From: Thiomicrorhabdus indica
GTDB lineage: Bacteria; Pseudomonadota; Gammaproteobacteria; Thiomicrospirales; Thiomicrospiraceae
Length of the DNA stretch: 64,000 bases
NCBI RefSeq assembly: GCF_004293625.1
Contig: NZ_CP033040.1
Location: 248,001 to 312,000, forward strand
Direction of reading: 5' to 3'
The notes below the pieces were generated by a model. That model saw only the letters and a list, made by a program, of their open reading frames with translations. It was not told the DNA's origin and did not search any database. Position numbers and translations under genes: made by a program. Shown in pieces: positions 19,386 through 29,376 of this stretch (position 1 is the first letter of the stretch; each line of letters starts with the position of its first letter).

Positions 19386-20243
19386 ATGAGAGTGCCAGTG
19401 ATGACGGATCCCAAAGCAGTTGTCGAAAAGCCGATGAAGTTGACTAAAAAAGAACGTACAAAAGATTGGATTAAACCACCGAAAGCCATTATGAAGCCAG
19501 TGGGTCGTGCCATGGCGCAATTCAAAATGTTGCGTGATGGTGATCGAGTGATGTTGGGATTGTCAGGAGGAAAAGACTCTTTGGCGTTGTTAGTGATTTT
19601 AAAGCACCTACAACGCCATGCACCGGTGAAATTTGAATTGGCTGCTTGCACTATTGACCCGGAAATTCCAGGGTTTGATCCTTCGCCTTTGAAAGAGTGG
19701 GTGGAGCAAAAAATTGGTGTGCAGTACTTCTATGAGTCAGAAGATTTGGTTGCTTTGGCTGATAAGCATATGAAAGGGGACTCCTTTTGTAGCTTTTGTT
19801 CCCGACAAAAGCGCGGCAAGCTCTATACGACTTGTCGACGAGAGGGTTATAACGTCTTAGCTTTGGCTCAGCACTTAGATGATTTGGCGGAAAGTTTTAT
19901 TATGTCGGCGTTTAATGCCGGTCAGCTAAGAACCATGAAGGCGCATTATCTGAATGATGATGGCGATATTCGCATTATTCGTCCGCTGGTTCGTGTTCGT
20001 GAAAATCAAACGCGCGATTTTGCGACTGCGGCTGGCTTGCCGGTTATTCCTGATAATTGCCCTGCCTGTTACGCGAAGCCACAACAACGCCAAGAGATGA
20101 AGCAGTTATTATTGGCACAGGAGCAAAAAAATAAGCACCTCTATGCCAATTTGTGGACAGCGATGCAACCGTTAATTGCTGATGACAATCATGATGGCTT
20201 GGCAAATCTTGATGAACTTACTGGGTTAGGAAATGGCAAATAA
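19386..20243 (+). CDS. TtcA-like PP-loop ATPase, probable tRNA thiolation protein
   Basis: A 285-residue protein with an ATP pyrophosphatase loop 'SGGKDS' and a 'CSFCSRQKRGKLY' motif equivalent to the iron-sulfur/catalytic CxxC of TtcA. A second CxxC lies near the end in 'NCPACYAKP'. TtcA makes 2-thiocytidine 32 in tRNA. This protein differs from E. coli TtcA at the helix after the CxxC ('HLDDLAESFIMSAFNAG' in place of the 'HHRDD' version) and has an extended N-terminus, so it belongs to the family but perhaps not to the TtcA subgroup proper. The start is uncertain (19386 or the ATG at 19401). It overlaps the next gene by 11 bases. Confidence 0.75.
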   Translation: MRVPVMTDPKAVVEKPMKLTKKERTKDWIKPPKAIMKPVGRAMAQFKMLRDGDRVMLGLSGGKDSLALLVILKHLQRHAPVKFELAACTIDPEIPGFDPSPLKEWVEQKIGVQYFYESEDLVALADKHMKGDSFCSFCSRQKRGKLYTTCRREGYNVLALAQHLDDLAESFIMSAFNAGQLRTMKAHYLNDDGDIRIIRPLVRVRENQTRDFATAAGLPVIPDNCPACYAKPQQRQEMKQLLLAQEQKNKHLYANLWTAMQPLIADDNHDGLANLDELTGLGNGK

Positions 20244-21147
20244 ATCGAGAAAAGCCAGAGATTTTGCTGCAAAAGTCACCATTGGCTTATTAAAGGTTTT
20301 GTCTTGGCTTCCGTTATCGGTTTCACAATTTTTTGGAAAATTAACCGGCCGGTTAATGTCAATGACCAACAACAAACAACGCTTTATTGCGAGTGCAAAT
20401 ATCTCCGCAGCTTATCCCAAGCTGAATGAAAATCAGCGAAAATCAATGGTGAACAAGGTTCTCAAACATAATGCCCAGTCGATATTTGAATTAGGGGCAA
20501 TGTGGTTTTGGCCTGAGAAAAAGATTAACTCAATTATTCGCCATGTTCATGGCAAAGAATACTTGCAGGCAGCCTTTGATCAAGGGCAAGGCGTGATTGT
20601 TTTGGCTCCTCACATTGGCAATTGGGAGTTGATGGGCTGTTATTTGTCGATGCACTATCCATCCACTTTTATGTATCAGCCGCCGAAATTAGCGCCGATT
20701 GAGCAACCCATGCGCCAGTCAAGAATGCGTTTTGGTGCGGCTTTGGCTCCAACAGATTTGTGTGGAGTAAAGCAAGTAATGAAGGCATTAAAGTCGAATC
20801 AGTTGACGGCAATTTTGCCAGACCAAGATGCAGGAGAAAATGGTGTTCATGCTCCTTTTATGGGGCATCCTGTCCGCACCATGACATTAATTAGTCGATT
20901 ATTGCAAAAAACCAAAGCAGCCTGTGTTTTGGCGGTCGCTTTGCGTGATTCAAAAGGCTCATTTGAGTTGCACTTTATGCCAGCAGATCGAGAAGGGCTA
21001 GAGAATGTGGATCAGCTTCAAGCTGCACTGTCTTTGAATCAAGCGGTAGAGCAGTGCGTTGCGCTGGCACCAGAGCAATACCTTTGGACCTATAAACGAT
21101 TTAAAGGTCAGCCGGAAGGTGCACCTGATATTTATCGAACTTCCTAA
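20233..21147 (+). CDS. LpxL/HtrB-family lysophospholipid or lipid A acyltransferase
   Basis: A 304-residue membrane-associated protein with an N-terminal hydrophobic segment, the HxxxxE acyltransferase motif in 'HIGNWELMG', and downstream family blocks 'LPDQDAGENGVHAPFMG' and 'YLWTYKRFKG'. Family members add secondary acyl chains to lipid A or related lipids using acyl-ACP. The 11-base overlap with the TtcA-like gene indicates co-expression. A CCGGCCGG copy (20345) encodes 'TGR' within the N-terminal region. Confidence 0.88.
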   Translation: MANKSRKARDFAAKVTIGLLKVLSWLPLSVSQFFGKLTGRLMSMTNNKQRFIASANISAAYPKLNENQRKSMVNKVLKHNAQSIFELGAMWFWPEKKINSIIRHVHGKEYLQAAFDQGQGVIVLAPHIGNWELMGCYLSMHYPSTFMYQPPKLAPIEQPMRQSRMRFGAALAPTDLCGVKQVMKALKSNQLTAILPDQDAGENGVHAPFMGHPVRTMTLISRLLQKTKAACVLAVALRDSKGSFELHFMPADREGLENVDQLQAALSLNQAVEQCVALAPEQYLWTYKRFKGQPEGAPDIYRTS

Positions 21148-21170
21148 TTAATTCAAGGTTTTTGATATCT

Positions 21171-21192
21171 GAAGTAGGTAAGAAGTAGGTAA
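21171..21192. repeat. Tandem 11-bp duplication
   Basis: GAAGTAGGTAA occurs twice in direct tandem (21171-21181, 21182-21192) in the short gap between two convergent genes. No terminator hairpin is evident there. Confidence 0.6.
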
Positions 21193-21196
21193 GTTT

Positions 21197-21793
21197 TTAG
21201 GGCTTTTTACCAACAAACCAACTGTAGCGATATTTCGGTGCGTCCTGTTGAATTGAATCATTCAACCAGCCTTCGCCATTGATCAAGCATTGCAGGTTTT
21301 TGAAAGATTGTGTGAGTTCGCCGCTTTTAAGGTAAAAATCTGGATTTTTGGGTGCATTTTCCTGCATGGGTTCTAAAAAACTCTGATAGAACAATAAACC
21401 ATTCGGCTTTAAGGCTTGTTCAATTTGTTTGAAGAGTTTTCGGTCAAGATAGCGGCTGACGACAATGACATCGTATTGCTGATAAGGCAGAAGCATCTGT
21501 TTAAGATCGGTTAGGAGTGGCTGAATCGGCAAGTGATTTAAACTCGCCCAGTTGTTTAGTATGGTGAGAGCGTTATCTGAAATATCCCAAGCATCAACCT
21601 TTAGACCGCATTGTGCTAAAAATCGTGCATTTCCACCCAAGCCACAAGCCAAATCAAGCGCTTTGCCATAAAACGGTAAAAGGTGGCTGTGCTCCTTCAA
21701 TGCATAGCATGGAGTCGTTGGAGTGTTCAAATCACTGTCAGAATATTTCAAATCCCATTTTTCACCGGCCGGTAGAGTTTTGTTTTTTGTCAT
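21197..21793 (-). CDS. Class I SAM-dependent methyltransferase (TehB-like)
   Basis: A 198-residue protein with the SAM-binding motif I 'ALDLACGLGGNARFLA' near residue 46, then 'VDAWDIS' (motif II acidic) and 'YDVIVVSRYLD' (motif IV). The size and sequence resemble small TehB/UbiE-like methyltransferases. Substrate unknown. It is the last gene of the long leftward run, 16 bases after trkH. Confidence 0.82.
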   Translation of the reverse strand: MTKNKTLPAGEKWDLKYSDSDLNTPTTPCYALKEHSHLLPFYGKALDLACGLGGNARFLAQCGLKVDAWDISDNALTILNNWASLNHLPIQPLLTDLKQMLLPYQQYDVIVVSRYLDRKLFKQIEQALKPNGLLFYQSFLEPMQENAPKNPDFYLKSGELTQSFKNLQCLINGEGWLNDSIQQDAPKYRYSWFVGKKP

Positions 21794-21809
21794 CGAATGA
21801 AGGCCTTGT

Positions 21810-23261
21810 CTAAGAGCGCCAGAAGGCAGCAGTAAATAGGACTAACAGCGTAAAGATTTCTAGACGTCCAAGCAACATTGCAAAGGTCAGAATCCATTTT
21901 ACCGGATCACTCATTGTTGAGAAATTTGCTGCGACTTCGCCAAGCCCAGGACCCAGATTGTTCATCATGGCAGCAACAGCTGAGAAGGCGGTCACTTGGT
22001 CAACACCCAGTGCCATGACTGCGAGCATGATCACTGCAAAACTGAAAACATATACGGCTAAAAAGCCCCAAACAGCGGTCATGACTTTTTCAGGAATGGT
22101 TTTGTTAGCCAGCTTGACCGGCAAAATCGCATTGGGATGAAGTAGGCTTTTGAGCTCGCGAAGGCCTTGTTTAAAGAGCAAAACAAAACGAATTACTTTC
22201 ATTCCACCTGCGGTTGAGCCGGCGCTTCCGCCAATAAAACTCATGAAGATAAGTAGTACCGGCAAGAAACTTGGCCAAGCAGCAAAATCAGCATTGGCAA
22301 AGCCTGTAGTGGTGGCAATGGAGACGGTCTGGAAAACTCCGTAGCGAAAAGCTTCTTCCCAAGTCGAGTAGACGTTTTGCAAGTATAAGTAACTCACCAC
22401 CACCGTGGTCGCTAAAATTAGTAAAGCAGCATAGACTTTGAATTCAGGATCTCGGTAATAGTGTTTACCGCTCAGGTTTCGAAATGCTGTGAAATGAAGT
22501 GCAAAGTTGATGCCGGCAAGGAACATAAAGAAAACGGCGATGGCTTCGATTGCTATGCTGTCAAAGTGACCAATACTTGCGTCATGAGTTGAGAAGCCTC
22601 CAATAGCAACAGTGGAAAAGCTATGGGAAAACGCATCGAACCAGTTCATCCCCGCCATCCAGTATGCGACTGCACAGGTGATGGTTAAACCTAAATATAT
22701 GTACCAAAGCGCTTTAGCGGTTTCTGAAATTCGTGGCGCGATTTTAGAATCTTTGACAGGGCCGGGCATTTCAGCACGATAAAGCTGCATGCCCCCGATC
22801 CCTAGAATTGGTAAAACTGCGACCGCTAAAACGATAATTCCTAAGCCACCCATCCATTGGAGTTGTTGGCGATACCAAAGAATTGCATGGGGCATGGAAT
22901 CAAGCCCACTGAGAACAGTTGCACCGGTCGTTGTAAGGCCTGAAAAACTCTCAAATATTGCATCGGTCAGACTCAAGGGGACTTCGGTTTCAATATACAG
23001 AGGTAAGGCTCCTGCAAAGCCTAGTACAGTCCAGAAGAGTACAACGACTAAGAACCCGTCTCTAACTTTGAGTTCTTGTTTGTAATTGCGAACAGGCCAC
23101 CACATCAGTGAACCGAGTAATAAAATACCAAGCATAACGCTGAGAAATGCCGTCAGACCACCATCTTGATAAATTAGTGAAATCATGACAGGGGGAACAA
23201 GACTGAGGCTGAAAATCATGAGTAATAAACCAATGACTTTAGAAATGATTTTTGAGTGCAT
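21810..23261 (-). CDS. trkH: Trk potassium uptake channel subunit TrkH
   Basis: A 483-residue inner-membrane protein with the four-fold pore-repeat layout of TrkH. Selectivity-filter-like segments are visible in 'TTTGATVLSG', 'STVAIGGFSTHD', 'TTTGFANADF' and a fourth near 'NNLGPGLGE'. It forms the potassium pathway controlled by TrkA, encoded 43 bases upstream. Confidence 0.96.
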   Translation of the reverse strand: MHSKIISKVIGLLLMIFSLSLVPPVMISLIYQDGGLTAFLSVMLGILLLGSLMWWPVRNYKQELKVRDGFLVVVLFWTVLGFAGALPLYIETEVPLSLTDAIFESFSGLTTTGATVLSGLDSMPHAILWYRQQLQWMGGLGIIVLAVAVLPILGIGGMQLYRAEMPGPVKDSKIAPRISETAKALWYIYLGLTITCAVAYWMAGMNWFDAFSHSFSTVAIGGFSTHDASIGHFDSIAIEAIAVFFMFLAGINFALHFTAFRNLSGKHYYRDPEFKVYAALLILATTVVVSYLYLQNVYSTWEEAFRYGVFQTVSIATTTGFANADFAAWPSFLPVLLIFMSFIGGSAGSTAGGMKVIRFVLLFKQGLRELKSLLHPNAILPVKLANKTIPEKVMTAVWGFLAVYVFSFAVIMLAVMALGVDQVTAFSAVAAMMNNLGPGLGEVAANFSTMSDPVKWILTFAMLLGRLEIFTLLVLFTAAFWRS

Positions 23262-23304
23262 TTACTGTCTTCGCTTTAACTAGCCGTTATTTTGAGTAGA
23301 TCGA

Positions 23305-24702
23305 TTAACTCAGCCAAGAACTGTCTTTGGGGTTGACCAGTTCATTTAAGGCATCATTACTGCTGGAATCGGTAATAAAGATGATCATGTGATCTTCGGC
23401 CATAATCTCAACATCACGGTGCGCGATAATGACTTTTTCTTCTCGAATAATGGCTCCAACGGTAATGTTGTCGGGCCAAGGTATTTCAGCGATTGTTCTG
23501 CCAATGATTTTTGAGGTGTTTTCACTGCCGTGCGCAACGACTTCAACTGCTTCTGCTGCACCTCTTCTCAAAGTGACCGCTTTGATTGTGTCGCCTTGGC
23601 GCGTGTAGTGTAACAAGTTGTTGGTCGTAATCGAGTCGGCAGAAATCGCAATATCAATGCCGTTTAACTGAATCATTTCTACATAGGATTGATTGTTGAC
23701 AAGAGCAATGACTCGACGAACCCCGAGCTTTTTAGCGAGCATCCCTGAGATAATGTTGGCCTCGTCAGAATTGGTGACGGCAATAAACAGGTCAATCTCG
23801 TCAATATTTTCTTCTATGAGTAAATCTTTGTCGGCGATGTCACCATGAATAATAATGGTTTGGTCAAGCTTTTCTGCATTTTCTCGGGCTTGTTGCATTG
23901 TGTGATCAATCATTTTGACTTGGTGGTCTTGTTCTAGCGCTTGAGCGAGGTGGAAGCCGATATTGCCTCCACCACCAATCATAATGTTTCGAGAAGGTTT
24001 GACTCGACGTTTACGGAATTCTTGAAGAATGGTGGGGATGTGTTTGGTCTCTGACAGAAAGAAGATTTCATCACCGGCTTCAATGACAACATCCCCTTTG
24101 GGCATAATGACTTGTTGTTGACGATAGATTGCGACAAGTCGCAGTTTGACTGAAGCGGGAAGTAATTGCTTCAAATCTCGAATAGGTTGATGGTTCATTT
24201 GTCCATCTGGATAGACTTTCATCGCTACTAAGCGTAATTTTCCATCATGAAAGTCAATAACTTGTAGAGATCCTGGGTATTCAATGAGCTGAAGAATGTA
24301 GTCAGTTACAATGCTTTCAGGGCTAATTAAAAAGTCGATGGCCAAAGCATTGCTATTTTCAGACCGGTCAAATAATTGAGGATGTTCTAAGTAAGATCGG
24401 CCACGAACACGGGCAATTTTGGTTTGGGTTTTGTACATCATGTGCGCTAATTGACATGCAACGATATTGGTTTCATCGTTTTGTGTTGCGGCAATGAGCA
24501 TGTCTGCTTCTTCCAAACCTGCTTGCATTAAAACATCCGGATGAGACGCATGCCCTTGAACAGTGCGTATATCAAGACGGTCTTGAAGGCGTTGTAAATG
24601 CAATCGATCAAGGTCAACCACGGTAATATCATGGTTTTCATTCGCGAGTTGTTCTGCAACCGAACTGCCGACTTGGCCAGCTCCTAAAATGACAATGTTC
24701 AT
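23305..24702 (-). CDS. trkA: Trk potassium uptake regulator TrkA
   Basis: A 465-residue peripheral protein with two RCK modules. The first nucleotide-binding loop is 'GAGQVGSS' near residue 7 and the second 'GGGNIGFHLAQ' near residue 232; each is followed by an RCK_C domain. It gates TrkH in response to nucleotides. It is followed directly by trkH. Confidence 0.97.
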   Translation of the reverse strand: MNIVILGAGQVGSSVAEQLANENHDITVVDLDRLHLQRLQDRLDIRTVQGHASHPDVLMQAGLEEADMLIAATQNDETNIVACQLAHMMYKTQTKIARVRGRSYLEHPQLFDRSENSNALAIDFLISPESIVTDYILQLIEYPGSLQVIDFHDGKLRLVAMKVYPDGQMNHQPIRDLKQLLPASVKLRLVAIYRQQQVIMPKGDVVIEAGDEIFFLSETKHIPTILQEFRKRRVKPSRNIMIGGGGNIGFHLAQALEQDHQVKMIDHTMQQARENAEKLDQTIIIHGDIADKDLLIEENIDEIDLFIAVTNSDEANIISGMLAKKLGVRRVIALVNNQSYVEMIQLNGIDIAISADSITTNNLLHYTRQGDTIKAVTLRRGAAEAVEVVAHGSENTSKIIGRTIAEIPWPDNITVGAIIREEKVIIAHRDVEIMAEDHMIIFITDSSSNDALNELVNPKDSSWLS

Positions 24703-24832
24703 AGGCTAATCTTTGGTCTCATAAAAAAGCAATGCAACAGCTTACTGATTGTTAAATCGTATCTTAATTTGCTTTTAATTTGGGGCTCTTAATTTGAACT
24801 AACTTAGGGTTGACTTTATCGACTGCAAACTT

Positions 24833-26167
24833 TCAAAAAGGGTTTTTGGGATCAATACCCAATGTTTTGAGTTTCCGGTATAAGTTGGTTCGTTCAACGC
24901 CGGAACGTTTCGCGGTTTCTGAAACGTTGCCACCGGTTTCACGAAGCAATTGACTGAGATAAGTCGCTTCAAGCCGGTCTTTGGCTTCTTTTAAACTGAT
25001 GCTAGTATCGATTTCCCAAGCGCTACGGTCTGTGCTGGGTGATTCATGCAGATAGTTTTTGACTTCGTCATCACTAACCTCTCCCTCGCCTAAGATTAAT
25101 AGGCGTTGGACAAGGTTTTTAAGCTCTTTTAGATTTCCCGGCCAATTATATTGACGAAGTACATTTTGCGCAGGAACACTAAAGTGACGATATTCTAAGC
25201 TTTCATGAGTGACGAAATGATTAATAAAAAACTCAATCAGTTCAGGAATATCCTCCGTGTGCTGTCGAAGAGCAGGTACTTGAATTGGGATAACTTTTAA
25301 ACGTTCGTAGAGCGCATTATGAAAATCTCCCTCAGCAACGGATTTTTCTAGAAGTCCTTTGCTGAGAGCTAATAGTCGAATATCTAAATGAATCGTTTCA
25401 GCGTTGATATGCGTTTTTTGGTTTTGGATTAATTCAAATAATATCGTTTGACCGGCCGGTGATAATTGCTCAATTTGAGAAATGACTAAAGTTCCAAAAT
25501 CAGCTTCTTTTAGACGTTGTAGACTGTTTTGGGCGTCAGTTTCATCGAACAGACGATTGAAATCATTTGCTGACATTTCGACGTAGGCAGAGTTTTTCCG
25601 TGAAGAAGTTTTATGAAGCGCTTGTGCAATATGGTGCTTGCCTACACCGGACTCTCCTTCTATCAGAACTGGCATCGTGAATTTCGACAGTCGCTCAATG
25701 GTTTCACGCAACTGAATCACTGATTTACTCTTGCCTACTGGCATAAACTGCTCTGGAAAACTCTGTTTTAATTGGCGGTTTTCTTGGTTTAGGCGGCTAG
25801 TTTCCATTGCGCGTTCAGCGGTAACGGTCAATTTTGCCAAGGAAAGTGGTTTTTCTAGAAAATCATAGGCACCCAGTTTGGTTGCTTCAATAGCGGTTTC
25901 AATGGTGCCGTGACCGGACATCATGATTACTTTGGTATTTGGCAGTGAGGATTCTTGTTGAATTTCTTTAAGTAGGCTAATGCCATCAATATCCGGCATC
26001 CAGACATCCAAGAAAATGATGTCCGGGAGAAACTGACGCCACTGAGTGCGTGCTTGTTCACCGTTTGCTGCTGTTTCAACCTTATAGCCTTCTTCTGCAA
26101 ATATTTCCTGCATCAGGTCACGAATGTCTTTTTCATCATCAATGATTAATAGTTTACCTAGTCTCAT
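24833..26167 (-). CDS. ntrX: NtrX-type response regulator with a degenerate sigma54-activator domain
   Basis: A 444-residue protein. The receiver domain has D54 as phospho-acceptor, with S84 and K106. The central AAA+ domain has a Walker A-like 'GESGVGKHH' (171-179), but the GAFTGA sigma54-contact loop is missing: the stretch from about 195 to 235 is shortened, and the Walker B position reads 'LVISQI' instead of 'LFLDEI'. The C-terminal Fis-type helix-turn-helix ('GGNVSETAKRSGVERTNLYRKL') is intact. It probably binds DNA without activating sigma54 polymerase. It overlaps ntrY by four bases. Pairing with NtrY and gene order support the name. Confidence 0.88.
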   Translation of the reverse strand: MRLGKLLIIDDEKDIRDLMQEIFAEEGYKVETAANGEQARTQWRQFLPDIIFLDVWMPDIDGISLLKEIQQESSLPNTKVIMMSGHGTIETAIEATKLGAYDFLEKPLSLAKLTVTAERAMETSRLNQENRQLKQSFPEQFMPVGKSKSVIQLRETIERLSKFTMPVLIEGESGVGKHHIAQALHKTSSRKNSAYVEMSANDFNRLFDETDAQNSLQRLKEADFGTLVISQIEQLSPAGQTILFELIQNQKTHINAETIHLDIRLLALSKGLLEKSVAEGDFHNALYERLKVIPIQVPALRQHTEDIPELIEFFINHFVTHESLEYRHFSVPAQNVLRQYNWPGNLKELKNLVQRLLILGEGEVSDDEVKNYLHESPSTDRSAWEIDTSISLKEAKDRLEATYLSQLLRETGGNVSETAKRSGVERTNLYRKLKTLGIDPKNPF

Positions 26168-28368
26168 TCGCGCGTCTCAGTTAGCGTATTGGGTGCCTTG
26201 GCAGGCGTGATAATTGGAAGGTTGATTATAAAGCAGGTACCTTCATTTGGTGAAGTCTTCACGGAAATTGTTCCATGATGTTCATCAATGATTTTACGCA
26301 CAATAGCAAGGCCTAACCCAGTTCCTTTGGGTTTATCCGTTGCATAAGGTTCGAAAATCCAGTTTTGTGCCTCTTCAGGCATGCCTCGACCATTATCACA
26401 AACGGTAATTTGATAGGTTTCCGAGTCTAGCAGTCGTGTGGTCAGTTTAACTTTCGTGTTGTCTTGATTTTCACAGGCTTCGAGTGCGTTTTTAATCATG
26501 TTATGGAATAGTTGTCTCAAGCGAGAAAGGTCTGCCATGACTTGTGGTGCAGGCTCAACAAGTTCAAGTTCAAGTTTCCATTGTGAGTTTTGATACATGT
26601 CAGCAATGGACGTTAGCAGAGCGTTTAGTTCCGTTGGTTTTAAATACACTTCTGGCGGTTTTGCGTAATCACTAAACGCTTGTACGAGTTTTTGCATGGC
26701 GGCCACTTGATCGGTAATGGTATTGGTCATGCGATTAAGCAGGTCTAAATCATCGCCATCTAGCTTGCGACTGAGTTTAAAGTTTAAGCGTTCCGCCGAT
26801 AGTTGAATGGGCGTTAACGGGTTTTTGATTTCATGCGCTAGGCGACGAGCGACATCGCTCCAAGCTTTGTTAAGTTGTGCTTGAACCAGTTCGGTAATGT
26901 CATCAATCAGCAATACGTATCCAGCTGTGTTTTGGGTTTTTGCAGATAAAGATGTGCCGTGAAGCATAAGGATTTTGTGTGCTTGTTTGCAACGGTAATC
27001 AAATCTAAGTTCCCAATGTTTTCGTTTGTCTTTGTTGGCAAATTTCGGTTTGATTTCGGTGAACAGCTCTTGAATTGCTTCGTGAAGTTGAGGGCTTTGG
27101 CTTGAGATTTCTTCCGGGGTCGCATTTTTAATGTCTTCAAAGCGACAGTTTAAGATTTGTTCAGCGGCTTCATTCATACTGCGAACGCTTTGTCGGCCAT
27201 CGAAAGTAATTACCCCACTGGAAAGATTTTGAATGACCCCTTGCAGATAAAGTTTTTGAACTTCTGTCTGTTGATGACTGATGCGTAAATCATTTCGGGC
27301 TTTGGATATTTTTTCAATCATGTCATTAAACGACAGAATCAGTTCGCCAAATTCATCACGTTCCCTGACTGGCATTTGAATATTGTAGTCTCCTTGGGAA
27401 ACCGCTCGGGTTCCGCGCGTCAGTACGCGAATTGGCTGTGTGAAATTATCAATGGCGCGAATGCTGAATAGAATAGCGGTCACAATGGTCAGTAATACCA
27501 CCATGGTCAAAATCAAGGTGAAACTGGTTGTAAGAGGTCCTTTCAGATAGGAAAGTTCCAGGTACTGACTATTTGCTGTCGCGACAGAATCAGCCATTTC
27601 CGTGATGTTTTTTGGAATGAGAAAAATCGCTTGTAATGCATAATCGTTATTAAAGTTGTCGTTGAACGGAATAAGGATGCGAATGAAAGATTCTAAACCA
27701 TCGTCGGACTGCTCAATTGCCGCATAGGTGGTGTTTTGTCGAACCTGTTGAAATAAGTTGTCGCCGGGAGGTTTAGGCAGAATCTGGGCATTGTCACGGC
27801 TGCTGAAAGCAATTAACTGTTGGTTGGTTTGATACAGAGCGACTTCTTCTGCATTCAGTAGGCGGCGAAGATTACTCACGCCGGTAATCGGGAAACTTGC
27901 TAGAAGATCGCTCTGTTCACGGGTAATGGTCATTGTGAGGTTTAAGCTTTCACGGGTTTTGTTATCCAATGTATAGCGAACAAGTTCAGCAGCATTCCCA
28001 AGTGCCGTTTCGGTTTTGACATCAAACCACTGGGTAATCCCTTGTTGGATGAAATTCATTGAGAAAGCAAAAATCGTTATGGCAGGAATGCCCATCAAAA
28101 GGGTTGCCAGTAAGCTTAAACGAATGGTGATTTTTGTACCCGGAACTTTCTTTTTCAGCTTGTTATAGAGAGACCACAGGGTTTTTATAAAGAGGCCAAG
28201 TAATACAGCGATACCAATCCAAGAGGCAAATAGCAATGCTGAGTAGGCATCGGCAAATTCGGAGGCATTCTGTAAAATCTGGCTCATTATCATCAAGGCA
28301 ATGACCAGTGCAATAAACAGCAATGTTGTCCAGCCGTATTGTTTTAAAAAACGTCCAAATGTCCTCAT
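26164..28368 (-). CDS. ntrY: NtrY-type sensor histidine kinase
   Basis: A 734-residue inner-membrane kinase. There are three N-terminal hydrophobic segments (about 13-30, 42-64, 84-108), a periplasmic sensor region about 110-285, TM about 288-308, HAMP about 310-365, PAS about 375-490, and a HisKA domain with H-box 'HEIKNPLTPIQ'. The HATPase domain has 'NMIKNALEA' (N box), 'DNGRGMP' (G1) and 'GTGLGLAIV' (G2). It phosphorylates NtrX. NtrYX pairs act in nitrogen, redox and envelope control in proteobacteria; the stimulus here is unknown. Confidence 0.92.
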   Translation of the reverse strand: MRTFGRFLKQYGWTTLLFIALVIALMIMSQILQNASEFADAYSALLFASWIGIAVLLGLFIKTLWSLYNKLKKKVPGTKITIRLSLLATLLMGIPAITIFAFSMNFIQQGITQWFDVKTETALGNAAELVRYTLDNKTRESLNLTMTITREQSDLLASFPITGVSNLRRLLNAEEVALYQTNQQLIAFSSRDNAQILPKPPGDNLFQQVRQNTTYAAIEQSDDGLESFIRILIPFNDNFNNDYALQAIFLIPKNITEMADSVATANSQYLELSYLKGPLTTSFTLILTMVVLLTIVTAILFSIRAIDNFTQPIRVLTRGTRAVSQGDYNIQMPVRERDEFGELILSFNDMIEKISKARNDLRISHQQTEVQKLYLQGVIQNLSSGVITFDGRQSVRSMNEAAEQILNCRFEDIKNATPEEISSQSPQLHEAIQELFTEIKPKFANKDKRKHWELRFDYRCKQAHKILMLHGTSLSAKTQNTAGYVLLIDDITELVQAQLNKAWSDVARRLAHEIKNPLTPIQLSAERLNFKLSRKLDGDDLDLLNRMTNTITDQVAAMQKLVQAFSDYAKPPEVYLKPTELNALLTSIADMYQNSQWKLELELVEPAPQVMADLSRLRQLFHNMIKNALEACENQDNTKVKLTTRLLDSETYQITVCDNGRGMPEEAQNWIFEPYATDKPKGTGLGLAIVRKIIDEHHGTISVKTSPNEGTCFIINLPIITPAKAPNTLTETRE

Positions 28369-28383
28369 AGTGCGTCACTCATT

Positions 28384-29340
28384 TTATTGCCAACTTTGTG
28401 GAGCTTTGAGTGTTGTTTCAAACCAGCCACTGTTGAGTTGCCAATTGTCGGTAAACAGAGCTTCCAATAATAATGGCGTGGGTAATTTCCATATATCCAG
28501 AGAGATTCGGATGCGCAAGGTATAAATTTGTCGCGGATGAAGCTCGCTTAGTTCTGCAATTTCAAAAGCTTTAATTGTGGATAGGGTTTCTAATGCGTCA
28601 TCAATGTCTCGAAAGCTTTGCGTATGTCCATTTCTGGAATTATATAGATGGAAAGTTTGATCAAGGCCTTCAGAAAGTAATTTAACGTGATAATCAATAG
28701 ATTTTCTTGTACGTTGATAAGGAATACCCAGTAATCGGTTGGCTTCTGTGAGCTGCATCTGTATTTTGAAGTTTAGATTGATTTCATGATTGATTGCGTC
28801 AAAAATTTTATCGTTGAGCTGTATTCGGCTATTGGAATCAATTTTTAAAAATTGTTTGTCTCGATAGTCAACGACCTTAAGAATCACTATTTTATTTTGA
28901 GTCGGTCTAACTTTTTGTCTAGAGGTTTGTTCCATTGACTCCAGTGTTAAGTTAAACAAGTTTTGTTCTTCGGGGTTTGCAGTCAATCCGTTAGTTGGCA
29001 GGTTGATTTTTTGAGTTATAGGGGTTAAAGGGGAGTCAATCAAGTGCTTAATCCCCAGAAGAGGTTCCTTGTCTAGAACTTGTTCAGGTTCGTAGGTGAA
29101 AGGTGGAGAGATGAGGTTCTCCATTGGAAAGTTTTGATCAATTTTGAGTTCAAATTCAAGGGGGTCTTCATCGGTACTGCTCAAATATTGTGCGTCGTCA
29201 TTGGCTGAAGTTTCTTCAACAGTTGTTTCATAGCCAAATACAGCGATAAGACCAAGAATTATGCCCAAGGCTGCGAGGCGTTTCCAAGTTTTTGCTTGGC
29301 GATTGCCGGAAGCGTGTTCTGGAATTTCAGTCGAGTGCAT
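28384..29340 (-). CDS. DUF4390-type exported protein
   Basis: A 318-residue protein with an N-terminal membrane anchor (about 24-42), a low-complexity acidic linker about 45-150, and a C-terminal beta-rich domain about 150-315. The DUF4390 features seen are 'IQLNDKIFDAINHEINLNFKIQM', a 'YHVKLLSEGLDQTFHLYN' strand pair, and the terminal 'DIWKLPTPLLLEALF...W.LNSGWFE'. DUF4390 genes commonly lie just before ntrY. The N-terminal linker is longer than usual. It is probably periplasmic, with unknown function. Confidence 0.72.
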   Translation of the reverse strand: MHSTEIPEHASGNRQAKTWKRLAALGIILGLIAVFGYETTVEETSANDDAQYLSSTDEDPLEFELKIDQNFPMENLISPPFTYEPEQVLDKEPLLGIKHLIDSPLTPITQKINLPTNGLTANPEEQNLFNLTLESMEQTSRQKVRPTQNKIVILKVVDYRDKQFLKIDSNSRIQLNDKIFDAINHEINLNFKIQMQLTEANRLLGIPYQRTRKSIDYHVKLLSEGLDQTFHLYNSRNGHTQSFRDIDDALETLSTIKAFEIAELSELHPRQIYTLRIRISLDIWKLPTPLLLEALFTDNWQLNSGWFETTLKAPQSWQ

Positions 29341-29376
29341 AAAAAGCTCTTAATAGTGACTCATGAAACGTTTAAT

